A stretch of DNA of 64,000 bases from Paenibacillus turicensis (GTDB taxonomy: Bacteria > Bacillota > Bacilli > Paenibacillales > Paenibacillaceae). Position 1 is the first letter of the stretch. Every line of letters begins with the position of its first letter. Below the pieces are notes generated by a model, which saw only the letters and a program-made list of their open reading frames with translations, made no database searches and was not told the origin of the DNA. Positions 1 through 8,368 of this stretch are shown in pieces. A program made the translations under genes and the position numbers. The stretch spans positions 124,001-188,000 of the forward strand of contig NZ_JAGGKG010000003.1 in the NCBI RefSeq assembly GCF_017873435.1, written 5' to 3'.

Positions 1-1305
1 CAAAGCAGTCAGGATGGTAGTGATAAGGGACCTGCAACGTTACGCTGGGAGGAAATAGAGCGAAGGGATATAGACGCAGAGGACATTAAAGAGCGTTTAG
101 CACGTAGCTTACCTTTTATTGAGGAGACCACAGCTAAAATTGGACAGCTAAAGGATGGACTTATTGAGCTAGACAAGCATCGTGTGCAATTATCGACTCA
201 ACTAGAGGGCAAAAGTGAATTGCTGGAAGAAAAGCAAGCTCGCTTGAAGCTATGGAGTCAAGGGCAAGCGGTAGCACCTTTGCTAACAGATGTCCAACAA
301 CAGCTTGTAAAATTACGTTTCGCAGCTAAAACTAGCGAAGAAAAATATGAGCTAGCGTTAAAAAATTTCCACGAGCGCTCCACTGGGCATGGGATAGCTG
401 AGCAAGCATTAGCAAGTGTCAAAGATCAGTGGCAAAGACAAGTTTTAGTGTGGGAGAAAGCGTTAGCCGAATCTCCGTTTAAGGACGAAGCCGAGGTGAT
501 GGCGACTTGGATGGAATCTGAACAGATTTCGCAGTATACTGCACAAATTGAACAGCATTTAAATTTACAGCGTGAATTAGAGGTTACAATTAAAGATCTT
601 CAGTCAAGGCTTGGTAAAGAACGGGTAGATGAAGCCATGTGGCAGCAAAAACAAGCAGAAGTTGAGCAAGCTAAGAGCGACGCTGAGCTAGCTGTACGTC
701 ATGCCGCTAGGCTAGAGCGTGATTTAGAGGATATCAAGCTTAGACATACAAGGTGGCAGCAGCTAGAGGAGCAGAAAATAAAGCTTGAGCACAAGCATAA
801 CTTGCTAGTTAAGCTACAAACCTCGTTGCGAGGAAATGCCTTTGTTGAATATATCGCAGAGGAGCAGCTAATGAATGTAAGTCGTTCAGCCTCAGAGCGT
901 CTTAAATTTTTGACGAACCAACGTTATGCGCTAGAAAGTGACTCTGGTGGTGGATTTGTGATTCGAGATGATGCCAATGGAGGGGTAAGAAGACCAGTTG
1001 GTACTTTGTCTGGAGGGGAAACCTTTTTGACGTCATTAGCGCTTGCGCTTGCTTTATCAGCACAAATTCAGCTTCGTGGACAATATCCATTACAATTTTT
1101 CTTCCTTGATGAAGGTTTTGGTACATTAGATCCAGAATTGCTGGATACCGTGATCACTTCACTAGAGCATTTACATCATGAGCATTTGGCAGTGGGGATC
1201 ATTAGCCATGTTGCTGATCTTCGTGCTCGTCTCCCGCGTAAATTAGTTGTAGTGCCTGCGGAAAGTGGGGGAGATGGCTCGAAAATTGTGTTGGAGAAGC
1301 TATAA
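1..1305 (+). CDS. sbcC: Exonuclease subunit SbcC, C-terminal part (5' end outside window)
   Basis: This is the C-terminal 434 codons of SbcC, the SMC-like ATPase that with nuclease SbcD opens and degrades DNA hairpins and ends. The frame is open from base 1, so the start lies upstream. Residues up to about 300 are rich in Glu, Gln, Lys and Leu in heptad-like spacing, as expected for the returning arm of the long coiled coil. The ABC signature LSGGE is at 1006-1020 and is followed by the Walker B stretch FFLDEGFGTLD, which is typical of SbcC/Rad50 rather than transporters. A long-palindrome-processing enzyme sits next to a family of long palindromic repeats; any link is only inference. Family members are about 1000-1150 aa, so more than half is missing. 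Confidence 0.93.
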   Translation, partial: QSSQDGSDKGPATLRWEEIERRDIDAEDIKERLARSLPFIEETTAKIGQLKDGLIELDKHRVQLSTQLEGKSELLEEKQARLKLWSQGQAVAPLLTDVQQQLVKLRFAAKTSEEKYELALKNFHERSTGHGIAEQALASVKDQWQRQVLVWEKALAESPFKDEAEVMATWMESEQISQYTAQIEQHLNLQRELEVTIKDLQSRLGKERVDEAMWQQKQAEVEQAKSDAELAVRHAARLERDLEDIKLRHTRWQQLEEQKIKLEHKHNLLVKLQTSLRGNAFVEYIAEEQLMNVSRSASERLKFLTNQRYALESDSGGGFVIRDDANGGVRRPVGTLSGGETFLTSLALALALSAQIQLRGQYPLQFFFLDEGFGTLDPELLDTVITSLEHLHHEHLAVGIISHVADLRARLPRKLVVVPAESGGDGSKIVLEKL

Positions 1306-1332
1306 ATAAAAGAAGAAGGAGATTAGACATAT

Positions 1333-1608
1333 ATGTACATTTATTTAATGGAAAATCTAAAACCTCTTACTGAACAAGTCGTGAAGCTTCATGTTGATCA
1401 TTTAAAGAAATTAAAGGAGCAGGATCAGCTTGTCTTGTGTGGGCCCTTTATTGATTACCCAGGGGGCATGGTGGTAATAAGAGCACAAGATATCGTTGAG
1501 GCAACTGAAATTGCACAGAAAGATCCCTTTATACAATCAGGCTATAAATCATTTGAGATAAGAACTATACAAGAGGCTCATGAAGAAAATAATTACTTGT
1601 TGTCTTGA
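1333..1608 (+). CDS. YciI family protein
   Basis: A 91-aa protein of the YciI/YCII-related domain family, small ferredoxin-fold proteins of mostly unknown function. The features used are length, the early HVDHLKKL helix with its conserved His, the short GPF segment in the middle, and the DPF motif near residue 65 that carries the family's conserved Asp. The start ATG follows an AAGGAG ribosome-binding site. It lies 27 bases after sbcC and is probably cotranscribed with it. No specific substrate can be inferred. Confidence 0.8.
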   Translation: MYIYLMENLKPLTEQVVKLHVDHLKKLKEQDQLVLCGPFIDYPGGMVVIRAQDIVEATEIAQKDPFIQSGYKSFEIRTIQEAHEENNYLLS

Positions 1609-1644
1609 AATTTGTATTCCTAATTCTGGATTTATTTCATTGAG

Positions 1645-1687
1645 TGTGAACTAAATCACAGATACAGCTTCATCCCCCTGTTATACT
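1645..1687 (+). promoter_or_regulatory. FNR/CRP-type box and -10 of a small RNA promoter
   Basis: TGTGAACTAAATCACA at 1645-1660 is a perfect TGTGA-N6-TCACA palindrome, the site of the FNR/CRP family. A -10 hexamer TATACT lies at 1682-1687. A start near 1694 puts the centre of the box at -41.5, the classical class II FNR activation position. No recognisable -35 hexamer lies 17 bases upstream of the -10, as expected for an activator-dependent promoter. Whether FNR binds is inference. Confidence 0.7.
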
Positions 1688-1693
1688 ACAGTT

Positions 1694-1820
1694 AAGCCGA
1701 CATCATTTTTGCAAGCACCCCGTCGGACGTATTGGTAACAGAGCTTAGTTGTTGTGTACAATACGTCCGTGCGACCAGCTTTTTTTCCGTTGAGAAAAAG
1801 CAGGGTGCTTCTTTTTTTTG
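1694..1820 (+). ncRNA. Predicted structured small RNA, about 127 nt
   Basis: No ORF is present. The transcript predicted from the FNR-type promoter would fold into an outer stem AAGCACCC (1713-1720) with GGGTGCTT (1803-1810). This encloses an 11-bp perfect hairpin CGGACGTATTG (1724-1734) with CAATACGTCCG (1759-1769), and a second hairpin GCTTTTT (1778-1784) with AAAAAGC (1795-1801). A run of eight T follows the outer stem, so the molecule ends like a rho-independent terminator. It matches no RNA family I recognise (not 6S, SRP or tmRNA). An sRNA made under low oxygen is the best reading; a mere terminator with a complex stem is the alternative. Confidence 0.6.
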
Positions 1821-1912
1821 TCTTTTTTATGTTCTCGTGAGCTACCATCACGTAAATTTCGGTGCTATACTTAAAAACAATTGAAGTGAATAATGAAATT
1901 GATTAAAATTAT

Positions 1913-2160
1913 GGCTCAACACAGAAATCGGTTCTTGACAATCAATGAAGTAATAGGCTACGTAGCAGGGAGTGGCTTCAACCGCTGTTAAGGCCCCATT
2001 TTCTTTATAATATGTGTTGAATGGTTGAAATTGTGTCCTTAAAGTGTTTATGCTCTCGAAGTATTTTTCTTGCAGAAAGATTGTCGCGCTCTCGCTTCTC
2101 CACCTCCCTGCTCCTTCGCTTCGTTAGCTTTTTGTCAAGAACCGATTTTAAGATTGAGCC
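1913..2160. repeat. Long palindromic repeat, copy 1 (diverged)
   Basis: A 248-bp element with about 28-bp terminal inverted repeats, 1913-1940 against 2133-2160. Both ends begin GGCTCAA when read inwards and finish TTGACA. Inside, GCAGGGAGTGG pairs with CCACCTCCCTGC, and a TTAAGG arm pairs with CCTTAA around a long variable loop. It shares layout with the copies near 9.6, 23.8, 25.7, 32.9, 45.5 and 54.8 kb but is the most diverged in sequence. It fills the gap before the HIT gene. No coding capacity and no clear target duplication are seen. Confidence 0.75.
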
Positions 2161-2193
2161 AAAAATATTAATGATTTTCCTAGGAGGATAAAA

Positions 2194-2556
2194 ATGGAAA
2201 ACTGTTTGTTTTGCAAAATTATTGAAGGCTCCATTCCATCTAATAAAGTGTATGAGGACGAAAAGTTTCTAGTCTTTCACGATATTCAGCCAGCCGCACC
2301 TGTACATGTGTTAATCATACCGAAAAAGCATATTGCATCAGCAAATGAGCTCCAAGGCGGTGATTTCGCGTTGATCGGTGATTTGCACAAAGTTGCACAG
2401 CAGGTTGCTCAGCAATTAGGTGTTGCTGATACAGGTTATCGTTTAATTAACAATTGTGGTGTTGATAGCGGACAAGCCGTACATCATATTCACTACCATC
2501 TTCTAGGTGGTGTTAAGCTTGGTGCATTAGTTGGGATTTCAGACTCACATGCATAA
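2194..2556 (+). CDS. HIT family (HinT-like) nucleotide-binding protein
   Basis: A 120-aa histidine triad protein, most like the HinT branch that hydrolyses purine nucleoside phosphoramidates. The N-terminus CLFCKIIEG and DIQPAAPVHVLIIPKKH are characteristic. The catalytic triad motif is HIHYHLL near residues 98-104, matching H-x-H-x-H-x-x. The length fits the family. ATG follows TAGGAGG. It is flanked by a palindromic repeat upstream and the rpsU promoter downstream, so it is probably its own unit. In many Bacillales a HIT gene lies close to rpsU. Confidence 0.9.
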   Translation: MENCLFCKIIEGSIPSNKVYEDEKFLVFHDIQPAAPVHVLIIPKKHIASANELQGGDFALIGDLHKVAQQVAQQLGVADTGYRLINNCGVDSGQAVHHIHYHLLGGVKLGALVGISDSHA

Positions 2557-2689
2557 TCATTTTCTTTTTTTTAATTTAAAATATGGAAATTTTGCGTGAT
2601 TTTAGGCACTATTAAGGGCTAAATAATGCAAATATTTGTTTTTGAAAATAAATTTGTAAAATTGATGTATAAAAATACGTCTCGTCAGG

Positions 2690-2719
2690 TTGACACTCTA
2701 AATATAATTCCCCTATAAT
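2690..2719 (+). promoter_or_regulatory. Sigma-A promoter of rpsU
   Basis: TTGACA at 2690-2695 and TATAAT at 2714-2719 are both perfect consensus hexamers with an 18-base spacer. The predicted start near 2726 lies just before the rpsU ribosome-binding site and rules out in-frame start codons at 2725-2730. Confidence 0.9.
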
Positions 2720-2778
2720 GAAGTGTGATGAACCGTGTTATAGCTCTTGGACGGTCTGGTCGGAGGGAGGGAAAACTG

Positions 2779-2952
2779 GTGTCTGAAACTAAAGTTCGCA
2801 AAAATGAAACTATTGATGCTGCACTTCGTCGCTTTAAGCGCTCCATTGCAAAGGATGGCGTATTGGCTGAGGTGAAGAAACGCAAACATTATGAAAAGCC
2901 AAGCGTTAAGCGCAAGAAAAAGTCTGAGGCTGCTCGTAAGAGAAAGTTTTAG
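2779..2952 (+). CDS. rpsU: 30S ribosomal protein S21
   Basis: S21 of the small ribosomal subunit, 57 aa as in B. subtilis. The sequence begins with a VRKNE-type motif and ends with the very basic tail [18 protein letters not shown] that is diagnostic of the family. I chose GTG at 2779 because GGAGGGAGGG stands 8-17 bases before it and because earlier start codons in the frame coincide with the predicted transcription start. It leads the yqeY-phoH region under a strong promoter. yqeY follows 12 bases later. Confidence 0.95.
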   Translation: MSETKVRKNETIDAALRRFKRSIAKDGVLAEVKKRKHYEKPSVKRKKKSEAARKRKF

Positions 2953-2964
2953 GAGGATTAAGCG

Positions 2965-3408
2965 ATGAGTCTTAGCGAGCGATTGAACGAAGATATGAAG
3001 CAAGCGATGAAGAGTCAAGACAAGTTCAAACTCTCCACTATTCGATTGATTCGTGCAACGATTAAAAATCTTGAGATAGATTTGAAAAGAACTTTGAACG
3101 ATAATGAAGTGCTTGATATCCTAAGTCGTGAAATCAAACAGCGCAAAGATGCCCTCCAAGAATTTACAAAAGCGGGTCGAGAAGATTTGGCTGATAAGGT
3201 GAAGGCTGAGGCTGAATTTATCGCCGAGTACCTTCCCCAACAACTTACTGAAGAAGAAATAAAAGTCATTGTACAGCAGACCATCCAGGAAACCGGTGCT
3301 TCTTCAAAAGCTGATATGGGGAAAATCATGAGTGCATTAATGCCCAAGGTTAAGGGGCGGGCCGATGGCAAGTTGGTAAACCAAGCTGTTCAAGAACTGC
3401 TCCAATAA
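2965..3408 (+). CDS. yqeY: YqeY, GatB/YqeY domain protein
   Basis: A 147-aa protein of the GatB/YqeY family, related to the tail domain of the amidotransferase subunit GatB that contacts tRNA; its cellular role is not established. The N-terminal helices (MSLSERLNEDMKQAMKSQD) and the C-terminal block with MGKIMSALMPKVKGRADG are the family hallmarks. ATG follows AGGAGG. It directly follows rpsU, as in many Bacillales, and is followed by a strong terminator, so rpsU-yqeY is likely one transcript. Confidence 0.93.
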   Translation: MSLSERLNEDMKQAMKSQDKFKLSTIRLIRATIKNLEIDLKRTLNDNEVLDILSREIKQRKDALQEFTKAGREDLADKVKAEAEFIAEYLPQQLTEEEIKVIVQQTIQETGASSKADMGKIMSALMPKVKGRADGKLVNQAVQELLQ

Positions 3409-3438
3409 CCTACAATGCTTTGGCATTGTATTTATAAA

Positions 3439-3482
3439 AAGCAACAAGCTCTTAAATTAAGAGACTTGTTGCTTTTTTATTT
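3439..3482 (+). terminator. Rho-independent terminator after yqeY
   Basis: AAAAGCAACAAGCTCTT and AAGAGACTTGTTGCTTTT form a long stem around AAATT, followed by a T-rich stretch. It closes the rpsU-yqeY unit. A smaller hairpin, ACAATGC/GCATTGT, lies just upstream. Confidence 0.85.
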
Positions 3483-3527
3483 TAGTTTTGTATACTCATT
3501 GTTCTTCTCATAAATCCATGTCTACTA

Positions 3528-3557
3528 GCATAATTTGTATAGTACACCGTATAAAGT
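3528..3557 (+). promoter_or_regulatory. Possible sigma-E promoter of yqfC-yqfD
   Basis: GCATAAT at 3528-3534 and CGTATAAAGT at 3548-3557, 13 bases apart, resemble the sigma-E -35 and -10 elements. yqfC and yqfD belong to the mother-cell regulon in B. subtilis, which supports the reading. The match is imperfect. Confidence 0.45.
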
Positions 3558-3595
3558 GTAATAGCGAAGTGATTATGGGGAGGAGAATAGGTATA

Positions 3596-3886
3596 ATGAG
3601 CCAAATATCCCGCAGATTTCGCAAATGGACGGCGGATAAGCTGGACCTGCCTAATGATTTAGTATTTAATTTGCCGAGGCTCACCTTAATTGGGGGCAAG
3701 CAATTATACATAGAGAATCATCGGGGGGTAAAGCACTTCTCCCCTGAGTTGCTACATTTAAAGCTAAGTGAAGGTTATCTAGAGGTAACTGGAAGTGAGC
3801 TGGTGATTCAAGCCATAATGCCTGATGAAATCGTCGTAGAAGGTGTTATTTCTGATATAAAATATAGGGGAGCGGGGGAGAAGTAA
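3596..3886 (+). CDS. yqfC: Sporulation protein YqfC
   Basis: A 96-aa YabP/YqfC-family sporulation protein. The core LDLPNDLVFNLPRLTLIGGKQL and the following IENHRGVKHF stretch are typical. I chose ATG at 3596 because GGGGAGGAG lies 9-18 bases upstream and the protein then has the length of B. subtilis YqfC (93 aa); an upstream in-frame start would add 36 unrelated residues. Its TAA is immediately followed by the ATG of yqfD, so the two are translationally coupled. Known members are made in the mother cell; the biochemical role is not known. Confidence 0.9.
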   Translation: MSQISRRFRKWTADKLDLPNDLVFNLPRLTLIGGKQLYIENHRGVKHFSPELLHLKLSEGYLEVTGSELVIQAIMPDEIVVEGVISDIKYRGAGEK

Positions 3887-5068
3887 ATGAGATCACCAAT
3901 GTTATCTTCAATCAAAGGTATTGTCTCTATTGTTGTATCAGGGGACAATCAATCTCAGTTTATTAATGAAATGACAAAGGAAGGAATAGTTGCATGGGAT
4001 TTAAAGCCATTAGCAGATGGAAGGTTACGGTTAAAAGTCTCAGTTCCTCATTTCTTTCTGCTTCGTCCCGTGTTAAAGCGGACAGGCTGTAGATTAACGA
4101 TTCAAAAGCGCTCAGGACTCCCCTTTACCCTATCTCGACTTTGGAAACGTAAGGGTTTTATAATTGGTTTTATTTTATTTGCGAGTCTGATTTTTGGACT
4201 GACTTCTATTGTATGGGATGTACAGGTACAAGGGAATCATAAAATAGCAGAGGAAGATATTTTACGTGTGGCGAAGGAAGAAGGGTTACACCGTTATCAA
4301 TGGATATACAATTTAAATGCTCAGGACAAGCTGGCTGCGGCATTAACGCGGAAGCTTCCTAATGCTTCATGGGTAGGTATCTCTAGAGTTGGGACCAAAT
4401 ATGTCATTGAGGTGGTGGAGGCATCACAGCCTAAAGATAAAAATCTGTTAACGCCCCATCATCTTGTCAGTAAGACAGATGCAGTTATCAGTCACATCTA
4501 TGCTGAAAGAGGACAACCACGCGTTAAAAAAAATGATCGAGTTCGCAAAGGACAAATTTTGATTTCAGGTATACAGGGTGGGCAAACTGTTGTTTCTAAA
4601 GGTGTAGTGAAGGGGATTGTCTGGCACGAATATGACATTTCTGTTCCACTTACCTATAAGCAAAAGGTTTATACTGGAAATGTGAAACGTAAAGGTTACT
4701 TATATTTTGGACAAACCGCAATTCAATTATCAGGTTATGGTAAAATTGATTATGATAAGTATAGAGTGCTTAGTGATCTAAATCCTGTAAGATGGAGAGA
4801 TTTAAAGCTCCCATTTGGATATTTGACAGAAAGTATATTTGAAACGACAGAAATGGATTTTACGCGAACGATGAAACAAGCTCAGCTTGAAGGGATCGAG
4901 CGTGCCAGAAGTGATGTCTTAGCGAAATATGGCATAGATAGTGTCATTCAGTCGGAAAAAATTTTGCATGAGAAGACAGACAATGGTAAAGTTTATATGA
5001 AAGTGCTTTTTGAGGTAGAGCAAGATATTACGGAGGAACTTCCTTTAGTACACAGTCAAGGAGAATGA
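3887..5068 (+). CDS. yqfD: Sporulation protein YqfD
   Basis: A 393-aa membrane protein of the YqfD family, needed in the mother cell in B. subtilis. One hydrophobic segment, around residues 90-112 (FIIGFILFASLIFGL), separates a short N-terminal cytoplasmic part from a large outer domain containing VWDVQVQGNHKI, a POTRA-like beginning, and a conserved FGQTAIQLSGYGK stretch. It starts on the base after yqfC ends and is followed six bases later by phoH, as in related genomes. Function beyond sporulation is not inferable from sequence. Confidence 0.9.
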   Translation: MRSPMLSSIKGIVSIVVSGDNQSQFINEMTKEGIVAWDLKPLADGRLRLKVSVPHFFLLRPVLKRTGCRLTIQKRSGLPFTLSRLWKRKGFIIGFILFASLIFGLTSIVWDVQVQGNHKIAEEDILRVAKEEGLHRYQWIYNLNAQDKLAAALTRKLPNASWVGISRVGTKYVIEVVEASQPKDKNLLTPHHLVSKTDAVISHIYAERGQPRVKKNDRVRKGQILISGIQGGQTVVSKGVVKGIVWHEYDISVPLTYKQKVYTGNVKRKGYLYFGQTAIQLSGYGKIDYDKYRVLSDLNPVRWRDLKLPFGYLTESIFETTEMDFTRTMKQAQLEGIERARSDVLAKYGIDSVIQSEKILHEKTDNGKVYMKVLFEVEQDITEELPLVHSQGE

Positions 5069-5074
5069 GGCTAC

Positions 5075-6049
5075 TTGTCAGAAAAAACAACCAATATCAA
5101 ATTAAGTCTTTTGAATGCATCAGAAGGGTTATCTTTGTTTGGTCCTCAAGATGTATTTCTAAAGCTGATTGAACAAAGTTTTAAAGTAAGCATTGTGTTA
5201 AGAGAATCTGAAATCACAATTCGTGGTGATGAAGCTGAGCTTCAAATGGTACAACAGTTATTTGATGTATTACTTGAGTTAGTACGTAATAGCTATATTT
5301 TGACAGAAAGAGACGTTATGTATGCGATTAGTTTGGCGAAGGAATTACGTGCCGATCAATTGCTTGATCTATATAAAGGTGAAGTCGCAGTTACATTTCG
5401 TGGTAAACCAATACGGGTTAAGACGATTGGACAAAAGCATTATGTCAGTACCGTGAAAAAACGGGATGTCGTGTTTGGTATTGGTCCAGCAGGAACAGGT
5501 AAAACCTATTTAGCTGTCGTTTTAGCGATCTCTGCACTTAAAGAAGGTTCAGTGAAACGAATTATTTTAACTCGTCCAGCAGTTGAAGCGGGTGAAAGCT
5601 TAGGCTTCTTACCAGGAGACCTACAGGAGAAGGTTGACCCGTATTTACGTCCGCTTTATGACGCGTTATATGATGTTATGGGCCCTGAACAAACAGCTAA
5701 AGCATTAGAACGGGGTTTAATTGAAATTGCACCTCTTGCCTATATGCGTGGGCGTACGTTGGATGATTCCTTCATTATTTTAGATGAGGCACAAAATACA
5801 ACTCCTGAGCAAATGAAAATGTTTTTAACACGTTTGGGTAATGGCTCAAAAATGGTCATCACGGGTGATGTTACACAAATTGATTTGCCTAGAGGTAAAA
5901 AATCAGGATTAATTGAAGCACGTAAAATTTTGCAGGATATTGAGGAAATTGGTTTTGTGGATTTCATGGAAAGTGATGTTGTAAGACATTCACTTGTACA
6001 AAAAATTATCGTAGCTTATGATGCAGCTGCCGAAAAATATGAAGCTTAA
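5075..6049 (+). CDS. phoH: PhoH family ATPase (PhoH1)
   Basis: A 324-aa PhoH-like P-loop ATPase. Walker A is GPAGTGKT at residues 137-144 and Walker B with the following segment is FIILDEAQN near 232-240; a KH-like RNA-binding segment occupies the N-terminus. It sits directly upstream of pgpH and ybeY, the usual order, and a link to RNA or ribosome maturation is commonly proposed. The start is TTG at 5075, with AAGGAG at 5058-5063; it is the first start codon after yqfD. A second PhoH protein with a PIN domain is at 40.8 kb. Confidence 0.92.
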   Translation: MSEKTTNIKLSLLNASEGLSLFGPQDVFLKLIEQSFKVSIVLRESEITIRGDEAELQMVQQLFDVLLELVRNSYILTERDVMYAISLAKELRADQLLDLYKGEVAVTFRGKPIRVKTIGQKHYVSTVKKRDVVFGIGPAGTGKTYLAVVLAISALKEGSVKRIILTRPAVEAGESLGFLPGDLQEKVDPYLRPLYDALYDVMGPEQTAKALERGLIEIAPLAYMRGRTLDDSFIILDEAQNTTPEQMKMFLTRLGNGSKMVITGDVTQIDLPRGKKSGLIEARKILQDIEEIGFVDFMESDVVRHSLVQKIIVAYDAAAEKYEA

Positions 6050-6100
6050 TTTAGAGGGAATTAATATCACTAAGTTTTAAAATTCAGGAGGGCTATAACT

Positions 6101-8368
6101 ATGACCCCTAATGAGCAGGCAAAGGGTAAGGAATTGCAATCTAATAATGTGGGCTGGAGAAGTAGTGTTGCAGTTCGATATGCTTTATACGCATTATTAG
6201 TACTCATGGTTTATTTCAGTCTGGCGCCAAAGCTGTTGCCAGAACGATATGATATCGAAGTAGGGATGCCAAGTGAAAAGCAAATTCTTGCACCTATGGA
6301 AATACCTGACACAAAAGCGACATTAAAGGCACAGGAAGAAGCTGCTGACCGAGTCGGAGAAAGTTATAGTATTATTCCACTACGCAATGAAAATTTAGTG
6401 AATAACTTAATGGATCGTATTTTTCGCCTTAATCAAGACGATCTAGTGTCAACAGAAGAAAAAATTAGTATTTATCGTGAAGATCTACAACGGATGCCCA
6501 AAGATTATATTTCTACATTTATTCGAAATAATCGTAATTCCGGTACATATTCTACTACTTTGCTGCAAGAAATGGCACAACGTATAGAAGAGCAGGAATA
6601 TAAAATTTCTGAGGAAACATTTATAAAAATTCCACGTTTGACTGCAGATGATATAAACGAAATGAAGCCAGTTGCTGTAAATATCGTATCTAGATTAACA
6701 GCAGATCAAATCAGTGAAGCTCAAACGGCTCGGGCAAAGGTAGCTGAAATGGTAAGTACAAGCTCTTTGTCCAAGCGTGCTGCTCGTGAGGTTGTACAGG
6801 AGCTTGCTCGTTTAGCGATTACGCCAAACAAGTTTTATGATGAAGAGGCAACAAAAGCTGCCAAAGTAGACGCACGTGAAAACACTCCTACTGTCTATAT
6901 TAAACAAGGGGATGTACTAATCCAAAAGGGTGAAAAAATTACCCAGGAAATGTACACACTCCTAGAAAAAAATAGCCTATTAAAGGATGAAGTTAACTAT
7001 TGGCCTCAATTAGGCTTATTGGTGATGTCGTTATTGTTAGTGCTTGGAATTGTAATGTTTATTAGACAAACTGAGCATAGTGGGAAAGTAAAGTATAATA
7101 ATTCTCAATACGTAATGCTTGCCTTAATATTTACAATAACAATTTTGTCTATGGTTATTATTAGTGTTTTACAAAATGAGAATCGTGTTTATTTTGGTTA
7201 TTTAGCACCGATAGCTACAGGGGCAATGTTAATAACGTTATTGATTGATGTTCCTCTAGCGTTCATCTCTTCTATTATATTTAGTATATTAGCTAGCATT
7301 ATTTTTAATGTAGATCAAGGACATATTTTTGATTATCAATTTGGGTTCTATGCTATTGTAACTTCATTGGCGTCAATTTATTCGATTCATCGTGCTAGTC
7401 AACGTTCTTCCCTATTGAAAGCGGGAATTATGAACTGCCTATTTGGTGCTATTTCTGTATTTTCAATGATCGTCGTCGATAATCATAGCTGGAATCAATC
7501 AAGTACGTTGTATGCGATTGGTGCTGCAATTATTGGTGGGTTGCTCACTACAATTTTAGTCATTGGATTAATGCCGTTTTTTGAAGTCACATTTGGAATT
7601 TTATCTGCACTTAAGCTGGTAGAACTCTCTAACCCTAACCATCCATTACTTCGAAAGTTGTTAATCGAAGCACCTGGCACCTATCACCATAGTGTGATGG
7701 TTGGTAATTTATCTGAGGCTGCGGCCGAAGCGATTGGTGCAAATGGACTTTTGTGTAGGGTAGGATCTTATTATCATGATGTAGGGAAAACAAAACGCCC
7801 TTCGTATTTTATTGAAAATCAAAACAATATTGAGAACCCTCATGATTTTATTGATCCAAAGCTAAGTAAATCAATTATTATTGCACATGCCCATGATGGG
7901 GCACAGATGCAAAAGGAATATAAATTACCTAAACCAATTCGTGATATCGCAGAGCAACACCATGGTACAACGTTTTTACACTATTTTTATCACAAAGCAC
8001 TTAAGCAAGCGGAGGAGCAAGGGGTTGAGCCGGACTTTACTGAAGACGATTTTAGATATCCTGGTCCCAATGCTCAATCTAAGGAAGCCGCAATTGTAGG
8101 AATTGCTGATAGTGTTGAAGCAGCCGTCAGATCACTACGTAAGCCAACTGTTGAACAAGTGGAATCAATGATTGAGAAAATTATTAAAAGTAGACTTGAT
8201 GATCATCAGTTAAACGAGTGTGACTTAACGTTAAAAGAGCTTGATATTGTAGGTAAAACATTAAAAGAAGCAGTAATGGGGATTTTCCACTCCCGTATTG
8301 AATATCCACCAGATGCTAAAAAGCCAGAATCAAGGGAGCAGCAAAACAAGGAGAGTGACCAACAATGA
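6101..8368 (+). CDS. pgpH: 7TM-HD cyclic-di-AMP phosphodiesterase PgpH
   Basis: A 755-aa protein with one N-terminal membrane segment (about residues 27-45), a large extracellular 7TMR-HD domain, seven membrane segments between about 300 and 510, and a cytoplasmic HD hydrolase domain. The HD residues are visible as YHHS (about 529) and YYHDVGKTK (about 557), and later HAHDG and EQHHGT. Homologues such as Listeria PgpH degrade cyclic-di-AMP. It overlaps ybeY by 4 bases (ATGA), so coupling is likely. ATG follows AGGAGGG. Confidence 0.94.
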   Translation: MTPNEQAKGKELQSNNVGWRSSVAVRYALYALLVLMVYFSLAPKLLPERYDIEVGMPSEKQILAPMEIPDTKATLKAQEEAADRVGESYSIIPLRNENLVNNLMDRIFRLNQDDLVSTEEKISIYREDLQRMPKDYISTFIRNNRNSGTYSTTLLQEMAQRIEEQEYKISEETFIKIPRLTADDINEMKPVAVNIVSRLTADQISEAQTARAKVAEMVSTSSLSKRAAREVVQELARLAITPNKFYDEEATKAAKVDARENTPTVYIKQGDVLIQKGEKITQEMYTLLEKNSLLKDEVNYWPQLGLLVMSLLLVLGIVMFIRQTEHSGKVKYNNSQYVMLALIFTITILSMVIISVLQNENRVYFGYLAPIATGAMLITLLIDVPLAFISSIIFSILASIIFNVDQGHIFDYQFGFYAIVTSLASIYSIHRASQRSSLLKAGIMNCLFGAISVFSMIVVDNHSWNQSSTLYAIGAAIIGGLLTTILVIGLMPFFEVTFGILSALKLVELSNPNHPLLRKLLIEAPGTYHHSVMVGNLSEAAAEAIGANGLLCRVGSYYHDVGKTKRPSYFIENQNNIENPHDFIDPKLSKSIIIAHAHDGAQMQKEYKLPKPIRDIAEQHHGTTFLHYFYHKALKQAEEQGVEPDFTEDDFRYPGPNAQSKEAAIVGIADSVEAAVRSLRKPTVEQVESMIEKIIKSRLDDHQLNECDLTLKELDIVGKTLKEAVMGIFHSRIEYPPDAKKPESREQQNKESDQQ

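Noticed and set aside
1913-2160. Insertion sequence with transposase
   Set aside because: Terminal inverted repeats are present but no ORF, and no clear target-site duplication is visible at this or the other copies.
2725-2778. Longer N-terminus for rpsU
   Set aside because: The GTG/ATG codons here lie at the predicted transcription start and before the strong ribosome-binding site at 2761-2770.
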